Assembly (NCBI GenBank): GCA_902800005.1
Contig: CADCCP010000041.1
Coordinates: forward strand, 1-50,421
Direction of reading: 5' to 3'
DNA from: an uncultured Ruminococcus sp.
GTDB taxonomy: Bacteria; Bacillota; Clostridia; Oscillospirales; Acutalibacteraceae
DNA length: 50,421 nucleotides
Below, in pieces: positions 7,531 to 15,572 of this stretch; position 1 is the stretch's first letter, and the number at the start of each line of letters is the position of its first letter. Position numbers and translations under genes: made by a program. The notes under the pieces were generated by a model, which was not told where the DNA came from, did not search any database, and saw only the letters and a list, made by a program, of their open reading frames with translations.

Positions 7531-8814
7531 TTTTATCTCCCCTATGCAGCACTCGTTTTCAACGCCCGTTATGAGAACATCGACAACCCTGTTTATATAA
7601 CTCTCGTCTGCCTCGACAAATACAGGTGTATAATTCATTGTATATCCCTCATATCTGCCGTTTTTGTTTCTTGTTTCAATGAGGACTTTTTCTATACGTC
7701 CGACTTGTGAATGCAAAAATTCCCGTGAAGTCAATGTTGTTTCCCTTGCCATCTCTGCCGCACGGGATTTTTTAACATCAGGGGAAATTTGGTTTGCATA
7801 TCTGTCAGCTGCCGTGCCTTTTCTCCTTGAATACGGGAATATATGCACTTTGGCAAAACCTATGCTTTTCACGAAATCAAGTGACTTCTGAAATTCCTCG
7901 TCCGTTTCGCCTGCAAAACCCACCATTACATCTGTCGTTATCGACGGATTTTCAAACACCTGTCTGATATTGCCGACTATCTCGGCATATTCGGCACTTG
8001 TATAATGCCTGTTCATTCTCCTGAGAGTTTCATCACATCCGCTCTGCAAAGACAAATGAAATTGCGGACAGAAATTTTTATACCTTGCAAACTCTTTCAA
8101 TGTTTCCAAGTCCATGCTTTCGGGTTCAAGCGAGCCTAATCTTATCCTCACATCAGCACTTTCACAAGCCGTCCTGACTGCATCTGCAAATCTTAAACCG
8201 TTGTCACTTCCGAATGAAGATAAATTTATACCTATTATAACTATCTCTTTATAGCCGTTTTTGGCAAGTGTCTGCACCTTTTCTCTTATGTATTCCAGCG
8301 TACATGAACGCACCCTGCCCCTTGCATACGGGATTATGCAGTATGAACAAAACCTGTTGCATCCGTCCTCTATTTTCAGAAATGCCCTAGTCCTGTTCAC
8401 AAAGCTGTCTATCTCCAGATCTTCATATTCATCTTTTCTTGCATAGTCCTCTACAAAAGTGAATTTCTGTCTGTCTTTGAAATACCTGTCAAGTGTCGGC
8501 ACAAGGTCTGACCTTTTTTTGTTTCCCAAAACAATATCAACTTCCGACAGTTTTTCACCTGACTGCGGGAAAGCCTGTGCCATGCACCCCGTCAGCACTA
8601 TCACTGTATCGGGATCTTCACGGCGTATCCTGTGTATAAGCTTGACGGCTTTCTGTTCACTCGCCTGAGTGACCGCACATGAATTTATCACCGTCACGTC
8701 TGCACATTCATCTTCACCTGCTATCATATAGCCGTGTTCCGACAATGCCTTGAACATTGCCTGAGTCTCAAACTGGTTGACCTTACATCCCAGTGTTATT
8801 ATCCTTGCTTTCAT
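7528..8814 (-). CDS. mtaB: tRNA (N6-threonylcarbamoyladenosine-37-C2) methylthiotransferase MtaB
   Basis: 428 residues, the normal length. It converts t6A37 to ms2t6A in ANN-decoding tRNAs using S-adenosylmethionine and two Fe-S clusters. The N-terminal methylthiotransferase domain shows the three cluster Cys in TLGCKVNQFE, INSCAVT and TGCMAQ. The radical SAM motif CNRFCSYCIIPYARGR is near residues 152-167. A TRAM-like tail (RIEKVLIETRNKNGRYEGYTMNY) follows. The ATG at 8814 is preceded by AATGAGGAATGAGGATAT, so its Shine-Dalgarno lies within CTCATTC-type heptamer repeats. It stands as a single gene, convergent with the DUF6270 pair. Confidence 0.95.
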   Translation of the reverse strand: MKARIITLGCKVNQFETQAMFKALSEHGYMIAGEDECADVTVINSCAVTQASEQKAVKLIHRIRREDPDTVIVLTGCMAQAFPQSGEKLSEVDIVLGNKKRSDLVPTLDRYFKDRQKFTFVEDYARKDEYEDLEIDSFVNRTRAFLKIEDGCNRFCSYCIIPYARGRVRSCTLEYIREKVQTLAKNGYKEIVIIGINLSSFGSDNGLRFADAVRTACESADVRIRLGSLEPESMDLETLKEFARYKNFCPQFHLSLQSGCDETLRRMNRHYTSAEYAEIVGNIRQVFENPSITTDVMVGFAGETDEEFQKSLDFVKSIGFAKVHIFPYSRRKGTAADRYANQISPDVKKSRAAEMARETTLTSREFLHSQVGRIEKVLIETRNKNGRYEGYTMNYTPVFVEADESYINRVVDVLITGVENECCIGEIK

Positions 8815-8818
8815 ATAT

Positions 8819-8834
8819 CCTCATTCCTCATTCG
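8819..8834. repeat. CTCATTC heptamer array upstream of mtaB
   Basis: A little over two copies of CCTCATT on the plus strand, AATGAGG on the mtaB strand. The GAGGA core lies 4-5 nt before the mtaB ATG and serves as its ribosome site. Confidence 0.65.
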
Positions 8835-8913
8835 TAAATATCAATAAAAGATTTCCTTAAATCTTACAATTCATCAAACTGCCGACAAATAATATTTATT
8901 TTTAAAAATACGG

Positions 8914-8942
8914 TTGACCTGCAACATAATTGCTGATAGAAT
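8914..8942 (+). promoter_or_regulatory. Promoter of the HPr-like gene
   Basis: -35 TTGACC (8914-8919), 17-bp spacer, -10 TAGAAT (8937-8942), 36 bp before the ATG at 8979. Confidence 0.7.
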
Positions 8943-8978
8943 GTATATGGAAAATAAAAATTTCGGAGGTTGAAAAAA

Positions 8979-9221
8979 ATGTATCAGAAAAAAATTTTTT
9001 TGAAAGACCTTGACCATGTAAAGCATTTTGTGGAAATGACTGCAAAATACGACAAACTAAAAATAAATCTGATTTCCGACATCTACACCATCGATGCACA
9101 TTCCATCATCGGCATCGTCAGCCTTGACATTCGTGAACCTATCACTTTGGAAGTGCCTGATGAAGAGCCTCCGACACAGTTCCTCGAAGATATAGAAGAA
9201 TTTGCTTACACAGAAAAATGA
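8979..9221 (+). CDS. HPr-family small protein lacking the phosphorylatable histidine
   Basis: 80 residues from ATG 8979, 9 nt after CGGAGG; a TTG at 8970 is in frame but too close to it. The fold signature is the HPr second half: YDKLKINLISDIYTIDAHSIIGIVSLD matches the region around the regulatory serine (AKSIMG in HPr). The His-15 loop (GLHARPA) is absent: the equivalent stretch reads LDHVKHFVEM. It therefore cannot relay phosphate in the usual PTS way. It resembles Crh-type regulators or other degenerate HPr proteins. A terminator follows directly, so it is monocistronic. Confidence 0.75.
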   Translation: MYQKKIFLKDLDHVKHFVEMTAKYDKLKINLISDIYTIDAHSIIGIVSLDIREPITLEVPDEEPPTQFLEDIEEFAYTEK

Positions 9222-9228
9222 TCTCCTG

Positions 9229-9263
9229 TGCATACAGCCTGAAAAGCTGTATGCACTTTTTTT
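9229..9263. terminator. Bidirectional terminator between the HPr-like gene and the ABC-F gene
   Basis: A 10-bp perfect stem TGCATACAGC / GCTGTATGCA followed by CTTTTTTT. The T tract overlaps the stop codon of the convergent ABC-F gene. Confidence 0.85.
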
Positions 9264-11160
9264 AAATGCTCTCACTCAATTCTTCCCATTCACTGTAAAG
9301 ACTGTCAAGTTTCCTTTGTTCCTGCTCTATCCTGTTGGTGACTTCAAGTGCTTTTTCATAACTGCTTGATATTTCCGTATCATTCAGGCTGTCCTTCAGG
9401 GAACTTATCATATCTTCTTTTTCAGCTATCTCTGTTTCAAGTCTTGCTATTCTTGCCTTTGCCTTTCGCCTGAGTGCATCACGTTCTTTTTTATTCTTGT
9501 ATTCTATCTGCTTTTCGGTTTTCTCCTCGACAGGCTTTTCATTTTCACGGAACGGCTCGAATTTTGCAAGAAATTCATCATAGTTGCCTTCAAACTTTTC
9601 CACGCCCGTCGGTGTCAGATAGTATATCGTGTCGGCAAGGCTGTTTATAAGATACCTGTCATGCGACACTATCAGGAGAGTTCCTTCATATTCCTTCAAT
9701 GCCTCCTGCAATGCTTCACATGAGATAATATCAAGATGGTTTGTCGGCTCGTCAAGCAAAAGAAAATTTGACTGTGCCAGCATTAATTTTGTTAAAAGAA
9801 CTTTTGCTCTTTCCCCTCCGCTCAATGATGAAAGCGGCTTGAACACATCATCATTCTTGAACAGAAATCTTGCAAGTGTACTTCTTATCTCGGTATTCGT
9901 CATGGCAGGAAAGCTGTCGGCAAGCTCCTCAAATATAGTTTTATCGCTGTCCATACCCGTCTGTATCTGATCGTAATATCCTGTCTTTACTCCAACACCG
10001 AATTTTATCCTTCCGCTCTGTGCATGGTACTGCCCTAAAAGCGTCCTTAAAAGAGAGGTCTTTCCGCAGCCGTTAGGTCCGAGTATAAATATCTTTTCAC
10101 CCCTGTGTATCTCCATAGACACGTTCTCAAACAGCGGTTCACTTCCGAATCCCAACGATATTTTATCCACCGTCAAAACATCTTCACCGCTCTGATTTTT
10201 TACGCCAAGCCCGAAATTCATCGCAACCGGCAGATTTTCGGGCTTTTTCAGATTTTCACTTAATCTGTCTATAACTTTCTGCTTGCTTTCGGCAGTTTTG
10301 ATATTCTTCTCTCTGTTCCATCTTCTCTGCTGTTCTATTATCCCTTCAAGCCTGTTTATCTCTTTCACTGTATTTTCATAAACTCTCTGCTGTGCAAGCC
10401 GTCTTTCCGCTTTCTGCGGCAGATATGCCGTATAATTTCCTTTATACACCGTCATTTTTTTATTCTCAAGTTCAAACGTCTTTGAAGTGGTTTTATCCAG
10501 AAAATACCTGTCATGCGATATTACAAGATATGCACATTTCGAGTTTATCAGATACTCCTCCAGCCACTCAACAGAATTAGTATCAAGATGATTGGTCGGC
10601 TCGTCAAGCAACAGAAAATTTGCTCCGCATAAAAGCAATTTTGCAAGCTGTAATTTTGCTCTTTGACCTCCGCTCAGGGAGCTTATCGGCAAACGTATCT
10701 GCTCATCATTGAATCCCAATCCCATAAGTGCAGACCTCGCTCTTGCACGGCACGTTAATCCCCCACGTCTTGCAAACTCGTCATTGAGAAAGGTCTGTCT
10801 TTCAATGAGCCTGTCCGCATCATCACAACTGCCGCTCAGCCTTGCATTGAGAAATTCAAGTTCACTCTCCATCTCCACAAGCTCACTGAACACCGTCATG
10901 ACTTCATCATATGCAGACCTCTCCAAATTTCTGCAAACGTGCTGTTCCATGTAACCGATACTTGTATTCTTATTCAGAATTATATTACCGCCTGTTTGAT
11001 AAAGCTCACCTGTCAGCAGCTTGAAAAGAGTTGTCTTTCCGCAGCCGTTCACACCGATGAGTCCTACTCTGTCACCTTCCTGTATCTCGAAGTTCATCCC
11101 ATCAAACAATCTCTGCTCACCGAACTCCATGCATAAATCATTTACCGTAACTATTGCCAT
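9262..11160 (-). CDS. ABC-F family ATPase (YdiF/Uup-like)
   Basis: 632 residues from ATG 11160 (MAIVTVNDLCMEFGEQRLF), 9 nt after GGAGG. An ATG at 11166 is closer to the ribosome site. There are two ABC domains without membrane segments: Walker A GVNGCGKTT and GPNGCGKTS, signatures LSGGQRAK and LSGGERAK, and LLLDEPTNHLD in both. A linker near residues 250-310 and a charged C-terminal coiled coil (about 560-632) complete the ABC-F plan. These proteins act on ribosomes, as translation factors or, in some branches, antibiotic protectors. Nothing here proves resistance, and the housekeeping type is more likely. Confidence 0.93.
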   Translation of the reverse strand: MAIVTVNDLCMEFGEQRLFDGMNFEIQEGDRVGLIGVNGCGKTTLFKLLTGELYQTGGNIILNKNTSIGYMEQHVCRNLERSAYDEVMTVFSELVEMESELEFLNARLSGSCDDADRLIERQTFLNDEFARRGGLTCRARARSALMGLGFNDEQIRLPISSLSGGQRAKLQLAKLLLCGANFLLLDEPTNHLDTNSVEWLEEYLINSKCAYLVISHDRYFLDKTTSKTFELENKKMTVYKGNYTAYLPQKAERRLAQQRVYENTVKEINRLEGIIEQQRRWNREKNIKTAESKQKVIDRLSENLKKPENLPVAMNFGLGVKNQSGEDVLTVDKISLGFGSEPLFENVSMEIHRGEKIFILGPNGCGKTSLLRTLLGQYHAQSGRIKFGVGVKTGYYDQIQTGMDSDKTIFEELADSFPAMTNTEIRSTLARFLFKNDDVFKPLSSLSGGERAKVLLTKLMLAQSNFLLLDEPTNHLDIISCEALQEALKEYEGTLLIVSHDRYLINSLADTIYYLTPTGVEKFEGNYDEFLAKFEPFRENEKPVEEKTEKQIEYKNKKERDALRRKAKARIARLETEIAEKEDMISSLKDSLNDTEISSSYEKALEVTNRIEQEQRKLDSLYSEWEELSESI

Positions 11161-11223
11161 TCTCATACACCTCCCTGCTATCATATCATTTTCCGACATT
11201 ATTTTCAAGTATAAAAAAAAACA

Positions 11224-11252
11224 TTGACACTTCACTAATGAAGTTTTATAAT
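11224..11252 (+). promoter_or_regulatory. Consensus sigma-A promoter
   Basis: -35 TTGACA (11224-11229), 17-bp spacer, -10 TATAAT (11247-11252): a perfect consensus for the small gene at 11289. Confidence 0.85.
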
Positions 11253-11288
11253 ATATTTGCAAATAAATTTTTAAAGGAGGCTTTTTAA

Positions 11289-11498
11289 ATGGGATTTGAT
11301 ATTGATCTTAATGCAGTAAAATCAACTGTATCGGGTGCGGCTGTAGGTGCAGTCGAAAAAGTTGCCGGCGATAAAGTCGATAAAAAAATGGTCAAAGATA
11401 CCGTTGATACAGTCGTAGATCAGGCTGCTGACTTCGTAGGCAAGAAGATCGCCGAAAAAACCGCTGACACCAATGCCAAAAAAGACGATAAAAAATAA
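11289..11498 (+). CDS. Small amphipathic protein, function unknown
   Basis: 69 residues, MGFDIDLNAVKSTVSGAAVG onward, with AAAGGAGG 9 nt before the ATG and a perfect consensus promoter, so expression is probably strong. The sequence is Ala, Val, Lys and Asp rich, without Cys or aromatic clusters. It reads as amphipathic helices with a Lys/Asp tail (AKKDDKK). No family is recognised. There is no signal peptide. It lies between the divergent ABC-F gene and the B12-type locus. Confidence 0.75.
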   Translation: MGFDIDLNAVKSTVSGAAVGAVEKVAGDKVDKKMVKDTVDTVVDQAADFVGKKIAEKTADTNAKKDDKK

Positions 11499-11929
11499 TT
11501 CTTTTCACAGGCACTTTAAAAAACGTGAGTTCTATGGAAGTTTCCCGAAATGATTTTCTGATATTTTCAAATTTATTTCCGACCTCACCCCCTCCTCTTT
11601 CAGATGAGGTGCCGAAAGCATCAAGGCGGAGAGGTCATGAGATCGGAAACAAAGCTGAAAATATACAAAATACATTGCGAGAAAATCCCATCGAACTCAC
11701 GTTAAACACATTCTCGGACAGAAAGAAGTGCAGCCAAATCTCTCTGTATCGTTTTTTACGGTACGGTCAGTTTAGTTGTGCTTTCTTTGTGACAAAGAGA
11801 GCAGTATTTGTTTTAACGATGTAAAGATGAAAAAACACAATATGCCGTCAGGCTTTTGCGGGACAAGTCCAATAAACTTGGCAGACTGCCGAAAAAGTCT
11901 GATCTTGACAGCGAAACGGAGGAAGATAA
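11499..11929 (+). other. 431-bp untranslated leader of the DUF4430/ECF locus, possibly structured
   Basis: No convincing gene. A hairpin with outer arms GACCTC / GAGGTC spans about 11580-11636 and encloses GAGGTGCCGAAAGCATCAAG, which looks like the 5' part of a cobalamin riboswitch. Just before the gene, 11843-11900 contains TGCCGTCAGG, GCGGGACAAG and GGCAGACTGCC, which faintly resemble the 3' half and B12 box of that riboswitch. The full consensus is not met, so this is only a suggestion. The remainder holds nothing I can name. Confidence 0.25.
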
Positions 11930-13876
11930 ATGAAAAAGTCGATAAAAATTTTATCAGTGGCAGGTGCAATAGCGGTCTTGACGGCAAGTATGCCGATCTG
12001 TTCAAGTGCCGTTGAAGGTCAGAAAGTCAGAGTTATCGTTGAAAACGGAACCCTCTCAAAAGACAGCGGTGCAAACTGGGACGGAATTTTGTTTGACAGC
12101 ACGGTTGAAGTCGGTGAAGGCGACAGTGCTTTGAGTGCATTTTCAAAAGCCGTTGAAGAAAACGGCTTTACACAGCAGGGTGCCGAAACGGGATTTGTCA
12201 GCGGTATCAACGGACTTGGCGGAGAACAGGGCGGTGCATGGATGGCAACGCTCAATGACTGGTTCACGGACGAGGGGCTGACAGCTTATACAGTTGAAAA
12301 CGGCAAGCTCTCAGACGGTGATGAAGTTCATTTCATGTACACTATGAACTGGGGTGCAGACTTGGGCTATGACTGGATGTCAACCGATACAACTCTTGCA
12401 GATATACAGTTCAGTTCGGGCAAACTGATACCTGAATTTTCACCCGAAGTTACTGAATATACTCTTGAACTTTCGGAAGATAAAATAACTGTCATTCCGA
12501 CAGCTTCAAGTAAGTCGTTTCCCGTGAAGATGTATTATAATGAATACACGACAGATGAAATGGGTACGGACTTCAAGAAAAATACGGAAATAGCCGTTGC
12601 AGACGGAGATGTAATTATCATAGGCGTTGCAAACAGCGGTTGGATGAGTTATGTACCCGACGGCGTGACGGAAACCGTCTATAAGATCGGCATTAACTGC
12701 AAGTCAGAGGAAATTTCTAACGAGCCTTCACAAGAACCGAGTTCGGAGCCTGTTGAGGATAAAATAACGATAGAGGCATTGAGAGAAAAATATCCCGTAC
12801 AGCAGGCGATTTACGGAAATGAGTGGGGCATGATAACGCTTGCAAAATTCGATTTGTTGACGGACGAAATAAAAGACAGCTATACAAAAAGCGTGAAAGA
12901 GTATCTTGACAGTATCGGCACGGCAAAAATCAGCGGTACACGTTCAACATCTGTATCCGGAGTGGCAATAGCCGTTTCCGGCATGGAAAAAAATATCTAT
13001 GATTTCTACGGATATAATTTGTTAGAGCCTTTGTCAGATATGGATTATGTCACAAATCAAGGCATAAACGGTGCAATATATGCACTCATGGCATTTGATA
13101 CCAATGCAGAATACTACATACCGAAAGCAAAAGACGGCATTACTCAGACTACAAGAGAAAAACTTATCAGCGAGATTTTGAAAGCACAAGGTGAAGACGG
13201 CGGTTGGACGTTTGACGTTGGAAATAAGTCTGATGCAGACATGACGGGCATGGCATTACAGGCACTTGCATCTTATAAAGATAAAGATGAAGTAAAGCCG
13301 TGTATTGAGAAGGCACTTGCATTTTTGAGTGAAAGTCAGAAAGATAATGGCGGATATGTTTCATACGGAGCAGAGGACAGCGAAAGCTGTTCACAGGTCA
13401 TAGCAGGTTTGACAATGCTTGATATAGATGTGCTGACGGACAGCAGATTTATCAAAAACGGCAATACAGTTTATGATGCACTCATGAGATATTACAAAGA
13501 GGACGGCACATTTGCCCATGCCGTAAACGGTGACGGAAATGCTATTTCGACATCACAGGCATATTATGCGGTTGCAGTAATGTATGAGCATGAATATAAA
13601 AACGACATGGCAAATAAAGTTGTTTTTGAAGAACCCGAAGTAAGTACATCAAGTGAGCCATCAAAGGAAAGTTCTATTGAGCCTTCAAAGGAAAGTTCTG
13701 TTGAGCCTTCAAAGGAAAGTTCTGTTGAGCCGTCAAAGACAGTTTCACAGACTTCATCAAATGTTGATTCAACTGACAATATCCCGACAGGTGACAGCGA
13801 AAACATCATATTGATATTCGGTTTAATGCTTGTATCTGTAAGCGTGATATTTGCGGTTTCAAAAAAGAGAGTATAA
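11930..13876 (+). CDS. Cell-wall anchored transcobalamin/intrinsic-factor-like protein (DUF4430 plus alpha/alpha toroid)
   Basis: 648 residues, with CGGAGG 8 nt before the ATG. Signal peptide residues 1-26 (ending SSA). DUF4430 at about 32-150, the fold of the C-terminal domain of eukaryotic B12 carriers (GGAWMATLNDWF, DEVHFMYTMNWG). Cadherin-like beta sandwich at about 155-250 (FSPEVTEYTLEL). Alpha/alpha toroid of prenyltransferase-like repeats at about 280-560 (GEDGGWTFD, KDNGGYVSYG), the fold of the B12-carrier N-terminal domain. Then a Ser/Glu/Pro linker with four SKESS-type repeats and the tail IPTGD, hydrophobic span, KKRV: a sortase-type sorting signal. First gene of the locus. B12 as ligand is inferred from the two folds and from the ECF genes that follow. 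Confidence 0.82.
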   Translation: MKKSIKILSVAGAIAVLTASMPICSSAVEGQKVRVIVENGTLSKDSGANWDGILFDSTVEVGEGDSALSAFSKAVEENGFTQQGAETGFVSGINGLGGEQGGAWMATLNDWFTDEGLTAYTVENGKLSDGDEVHFMYTMNWGADLGYDWMSTDTTLADIQFSSGKLIPEFSPEVTEYTLELSEDKITVIPTASSKSFPVKMYYNEYTTDEMGTDFKKNTEIAVADGDVIIIGVANSGWMSYVPDGVTETVYKIGINCKSEEISNEPSQEPSSEPVEDKITIEALREKYPVQQAIYGNEWGMITLAKFDLLTDEIKDSYTKSVKEYLDSIGTAKISGTRSTSVSGVAIAVSGMEKNIYDFYGYNLLEPLSDMDYVTNQGINGAIYALMAFDTNAEYYIPKAKDGITQTTREKLISEILKAQGEDGGWTFDVGNKSDADMTGMALQALASYKDKDEVKPCIEKALAFLSESQKDNGGYVSYGAEDSESCSQVIAGLTMLDIDVLTDSRFIKNGNTVYDALMRYYKEDGTFAHAVNGDGNAISTSQAYYAVAVMYEHEYKNDMANKVVFEEPEVSTSSEPSKESSIEPSKESSVEPSKESSVEPSKTVSQTSSNVDSTDNIPTGDSENIILIFGLMLVSVSVIFAVSKKRV

Positions 13877-13883
13877 TAAAAAG

Positions 13884-13911
13884 AAAGGCTGTTCTTTTGG
13901 GGACAGCCTTT
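13884..13911 (+). terminator. Weak intercistronic hairpin
   Basis: A 9-bp stem AAAGGCTGT / ACAGCCTTT with a short T tail, between the two DUF4430 genes. It may lower expression downstream or stabilise the upstream message. Confidence 0.5.
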
Positions 13912-13927
13912 TGAAGTATAAGGGGAA

Positions 13928-14701
13928 ATGTCATTGAAAAAGAAAATAATAATAGCAGTTGTAATAATTCTTGCATTGGGCGGAGCATTTTTCTTTTCGG
14001 AAAAGCCACCCGAAAAAGTGACAGAAATATCCGTTGAAGAAAGCATTGTCAGCGAAGTTTCCGAAATATCCGTTGAAGAAAGTATTGTCAGCGAAATTTC
14101 CGAAATATCCGTTGAAGAAAGTATTATCAACGAAGTTTCCGAAATATCCGTTGAAGAAAGTGTTGTCAACGAAGTTTCTGAAATATCCGTTGAAGAAAGC
14201 GTTGTCAGTGAAATTTCCGAAATATACGTTGAAGAAAGTATTATCAACGAAGTTTCCGAAATATCCGTTGAAGAAAGTGTTGTCAACGAAGTTTCTGAAA
14301 TATCCACAATTTCTATATCATGCAGTACTTTATTGAATAATCTTGACAGGGTAAAGAAAAATAAATTAGCTGTGATACCGTCAAATGCCGTGATATTGTC
14401 GGCGGTCAGAGAGGAATTTACAGAAGGTGAAAGTGTTTTTGACGTAACAAAGAGAGTTTGCATAGATAGAAAGATACCCTTTGAATTTACGCTTGCACCG
14501 ATATATAATACGGCTTATATCGAGGGTATCGGGAATATTTATGAATTTGACTGCGGAAGTACATCAGGTTGGCTTTACAAGGTGAACGGGGAGTTCAAAA
14601 GTTACGGCTGTTCGGATTGTAAATTGAGTGACGGTGACATTATCGAATGGGTATACACTTGCGACTTGGGAAAGGACGTTGGAAATGAGTATAAAGAGTG
14701 A
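13928..14701 (+). CDS. Membrane-tethered DUF4430 protein with a 13-residue repeat stalk
   Basis: 257 residues. A lysine-rich start and one membrane helix (IIIAVVIILALGGAFFF, residues 7-23) anchor it. Residues about 33-123 are seven copies of a 13-residue acidic repeat EISVEESxVxEVS. Residues about 130-255 are DUF4430 (ESVFDVTKRVCIDRKIPF, CGSTSGWLYKVNGEF, DGDIIEWVYTCDLG). It would hold a small ligand-binding domain off the membrane, plausibly passing ligand from the wall-anchored protein upstream to the ECF permease downstream. The ribosome site AGGGG is 3 nt before the ATG. The 3' end overlaps the next gene. Confidence 0.8.
   Translation: MSLKKKIIIAVVIILALGGAFFFSEKPPEKVTEISVEESIVSEVSEISVEESIVSEISEISVEESIINEVSEISVEESVVNEVSEISVEESVVSEISEIYVEESIINEVSEISVEESVVNEVSEISTISISCSTLLNNLDRVKKNKLAVIPSNAVILSAVREEFTEGESVFDVTKRVCIDRKIPFEFTLAPIYNTAYIEGIGNIYEFDCGSTSGWLYKVNGEFKSYGCSDCKLSDGDIIEWVYTCDLGKDVGNEYKE
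14024..14296 (+). repeat. Seven 39-bp in-frame tandem repeats
   Basis: Units begin GAAATATCCGTTGAAGAAAG at 14024, 14063, 14102, 14141, 14180, 14219 and 14258, with a partial eighth. They encode the acidic stalk of the DUF4430 protein. Units differ in a few codons (IVSEVS, IINEVS, VVNEVS), and an alternating order hints at duplication of multi-unit blocks. Confidence 0.92.
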
Positions 14702-15572
14702 ATTCGGCAGATTTCACCCTGTCGTGCAATTTGTATATTTCACATCTGTAATATTTTTTGCCATGTTCATAAGAGAACCTGTATTTGTGGGAATATCGCT
14801 TGTATTTTCATTGGCATATTCCGTTTATCTCGGTAAAAAAAAGGCTTTAAAAGCGGTTTTTTGGTTTATCGTGCCGATGTTTGTTTTGATAGCCGTGATA
14901 AATCCGTTGTTCAATCATGCAGGCGTGACGATATGGTTTTACTTGCCTGACGGAAACCCCTTTACAATGGAATCTCTTGTATACGGGATCGTATCGGGGG
15001 GATTGTTTTCATGTACAATGCTTTGGTGCATTTGCCTGAGATACATAATGACATCTGATAAAGTGATATATCTTTTCGGCAGAGTTGCACCGAAATTAAG
15101 TTTGTTAATATCAATGATATTGAGATTTGTACCGAAATTATCTGCACATTTCAGAGAAGTCCGTCATGCAAGGAAGAACATTGGCAGAGATATGACAGAC
15201 GGAAATTTTAAAGAAAGAATATCAAATTGTGTAAGGATAATTTCGGCTATGCTTCAATGGGTGATGGAAAATTCCGTTGACACTGCAAACTCCCTTGAAA
15301 GCAGAGGTTACGGCTTGGGAAAAAGAACATCATTTTCACTGTTCAGATTTGAAAAGAGAGATTTTCTTGTATTTGCGGTAATATGTTTATGTGATATTTG
15401 CATGATATGGGGATATTTCGCCGAAGAGTTGGAATTTGATTATTTTCCTATGATAAGTGAAGTTGGATTTAATTTACCGTTGATATTGATGTATGTTATG
15501 TTGGGTGTAATGCCGTTGACATTGGATTTGACAGAGGAAAGAAAATGGAGATATACAGAGTTGAAAATTTAA
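14685..15572 (+). CDS. ECF transporter T component (CbiQ/EcfT family)
   Basis: 295 residues from ATG 14685 (MSIKSEFGRFHPVVQF); earlier in-frame starts fall inside the preceding gene, and an AAAGGA lies about 8 nt upstream. It has five to six hydrophobic segments. The coupling region after RFVPKLSAHFREVRHARKNIG and the SLESRGYGLGKRT motif correspond to the ARG-type coupling helices that contact the ATPases. It overlaps the upstream gene by 17 nt and the downstream gene by 28 nt, so translation is probably coupled. It acts as the scaffold that joins the ATPases to the substrate-binding S unit. Confidence 0.88.
   Translation: MSIKSEFGRFHPVVQFVYFTSVIFFAMFIREPVFVGISLVFSLAYSVYLGKKKALKAVFWFIVPMFVLIAVINPLFNHAGVTIWFYLPDGNPFTMESLVYGIVSGGLFSCTMLWCICLRYIMTSDKVIYLFGRVAPKLSLLISMILRFVPKLSAHFREVRHARKNIGRDMTDGNFKERISNCVRIISAMLQWVMENSVDTANSLESRGYGLGKRTSFSLFRFEKRDFLVFAVICLCDICMIWGYFAEELEFDYFPMISEVGFNLPLILMYVMLGVMPLTLDLTEERKWRYTELKI

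Noticed and set aside
9262-11160. Antibiotic resistance ABC-F gene
   Set aside because: Nothing in sequence or context distinguishes it from housekeeping ABC-F proteins.
11525-11824. A 99-residue gene upstream of the DUF4430 locus
   Set aside because: No ribosome site, no recognisable domain, and the composition (proline/arginine runs) looks like a structured leader read as protein.
14024-14296. CRISPR-like 39-bp repeats
   Set aside because: Directly adjoining in-frame repeats without spacers that encode a protein stalk.
13564-14463. A 299-residue minus-strand gene opposite the DUF4430 genes
   Set aside because: It is the reverse reading of the 39-bp and linker repeats of well-supported plus-strand genes.
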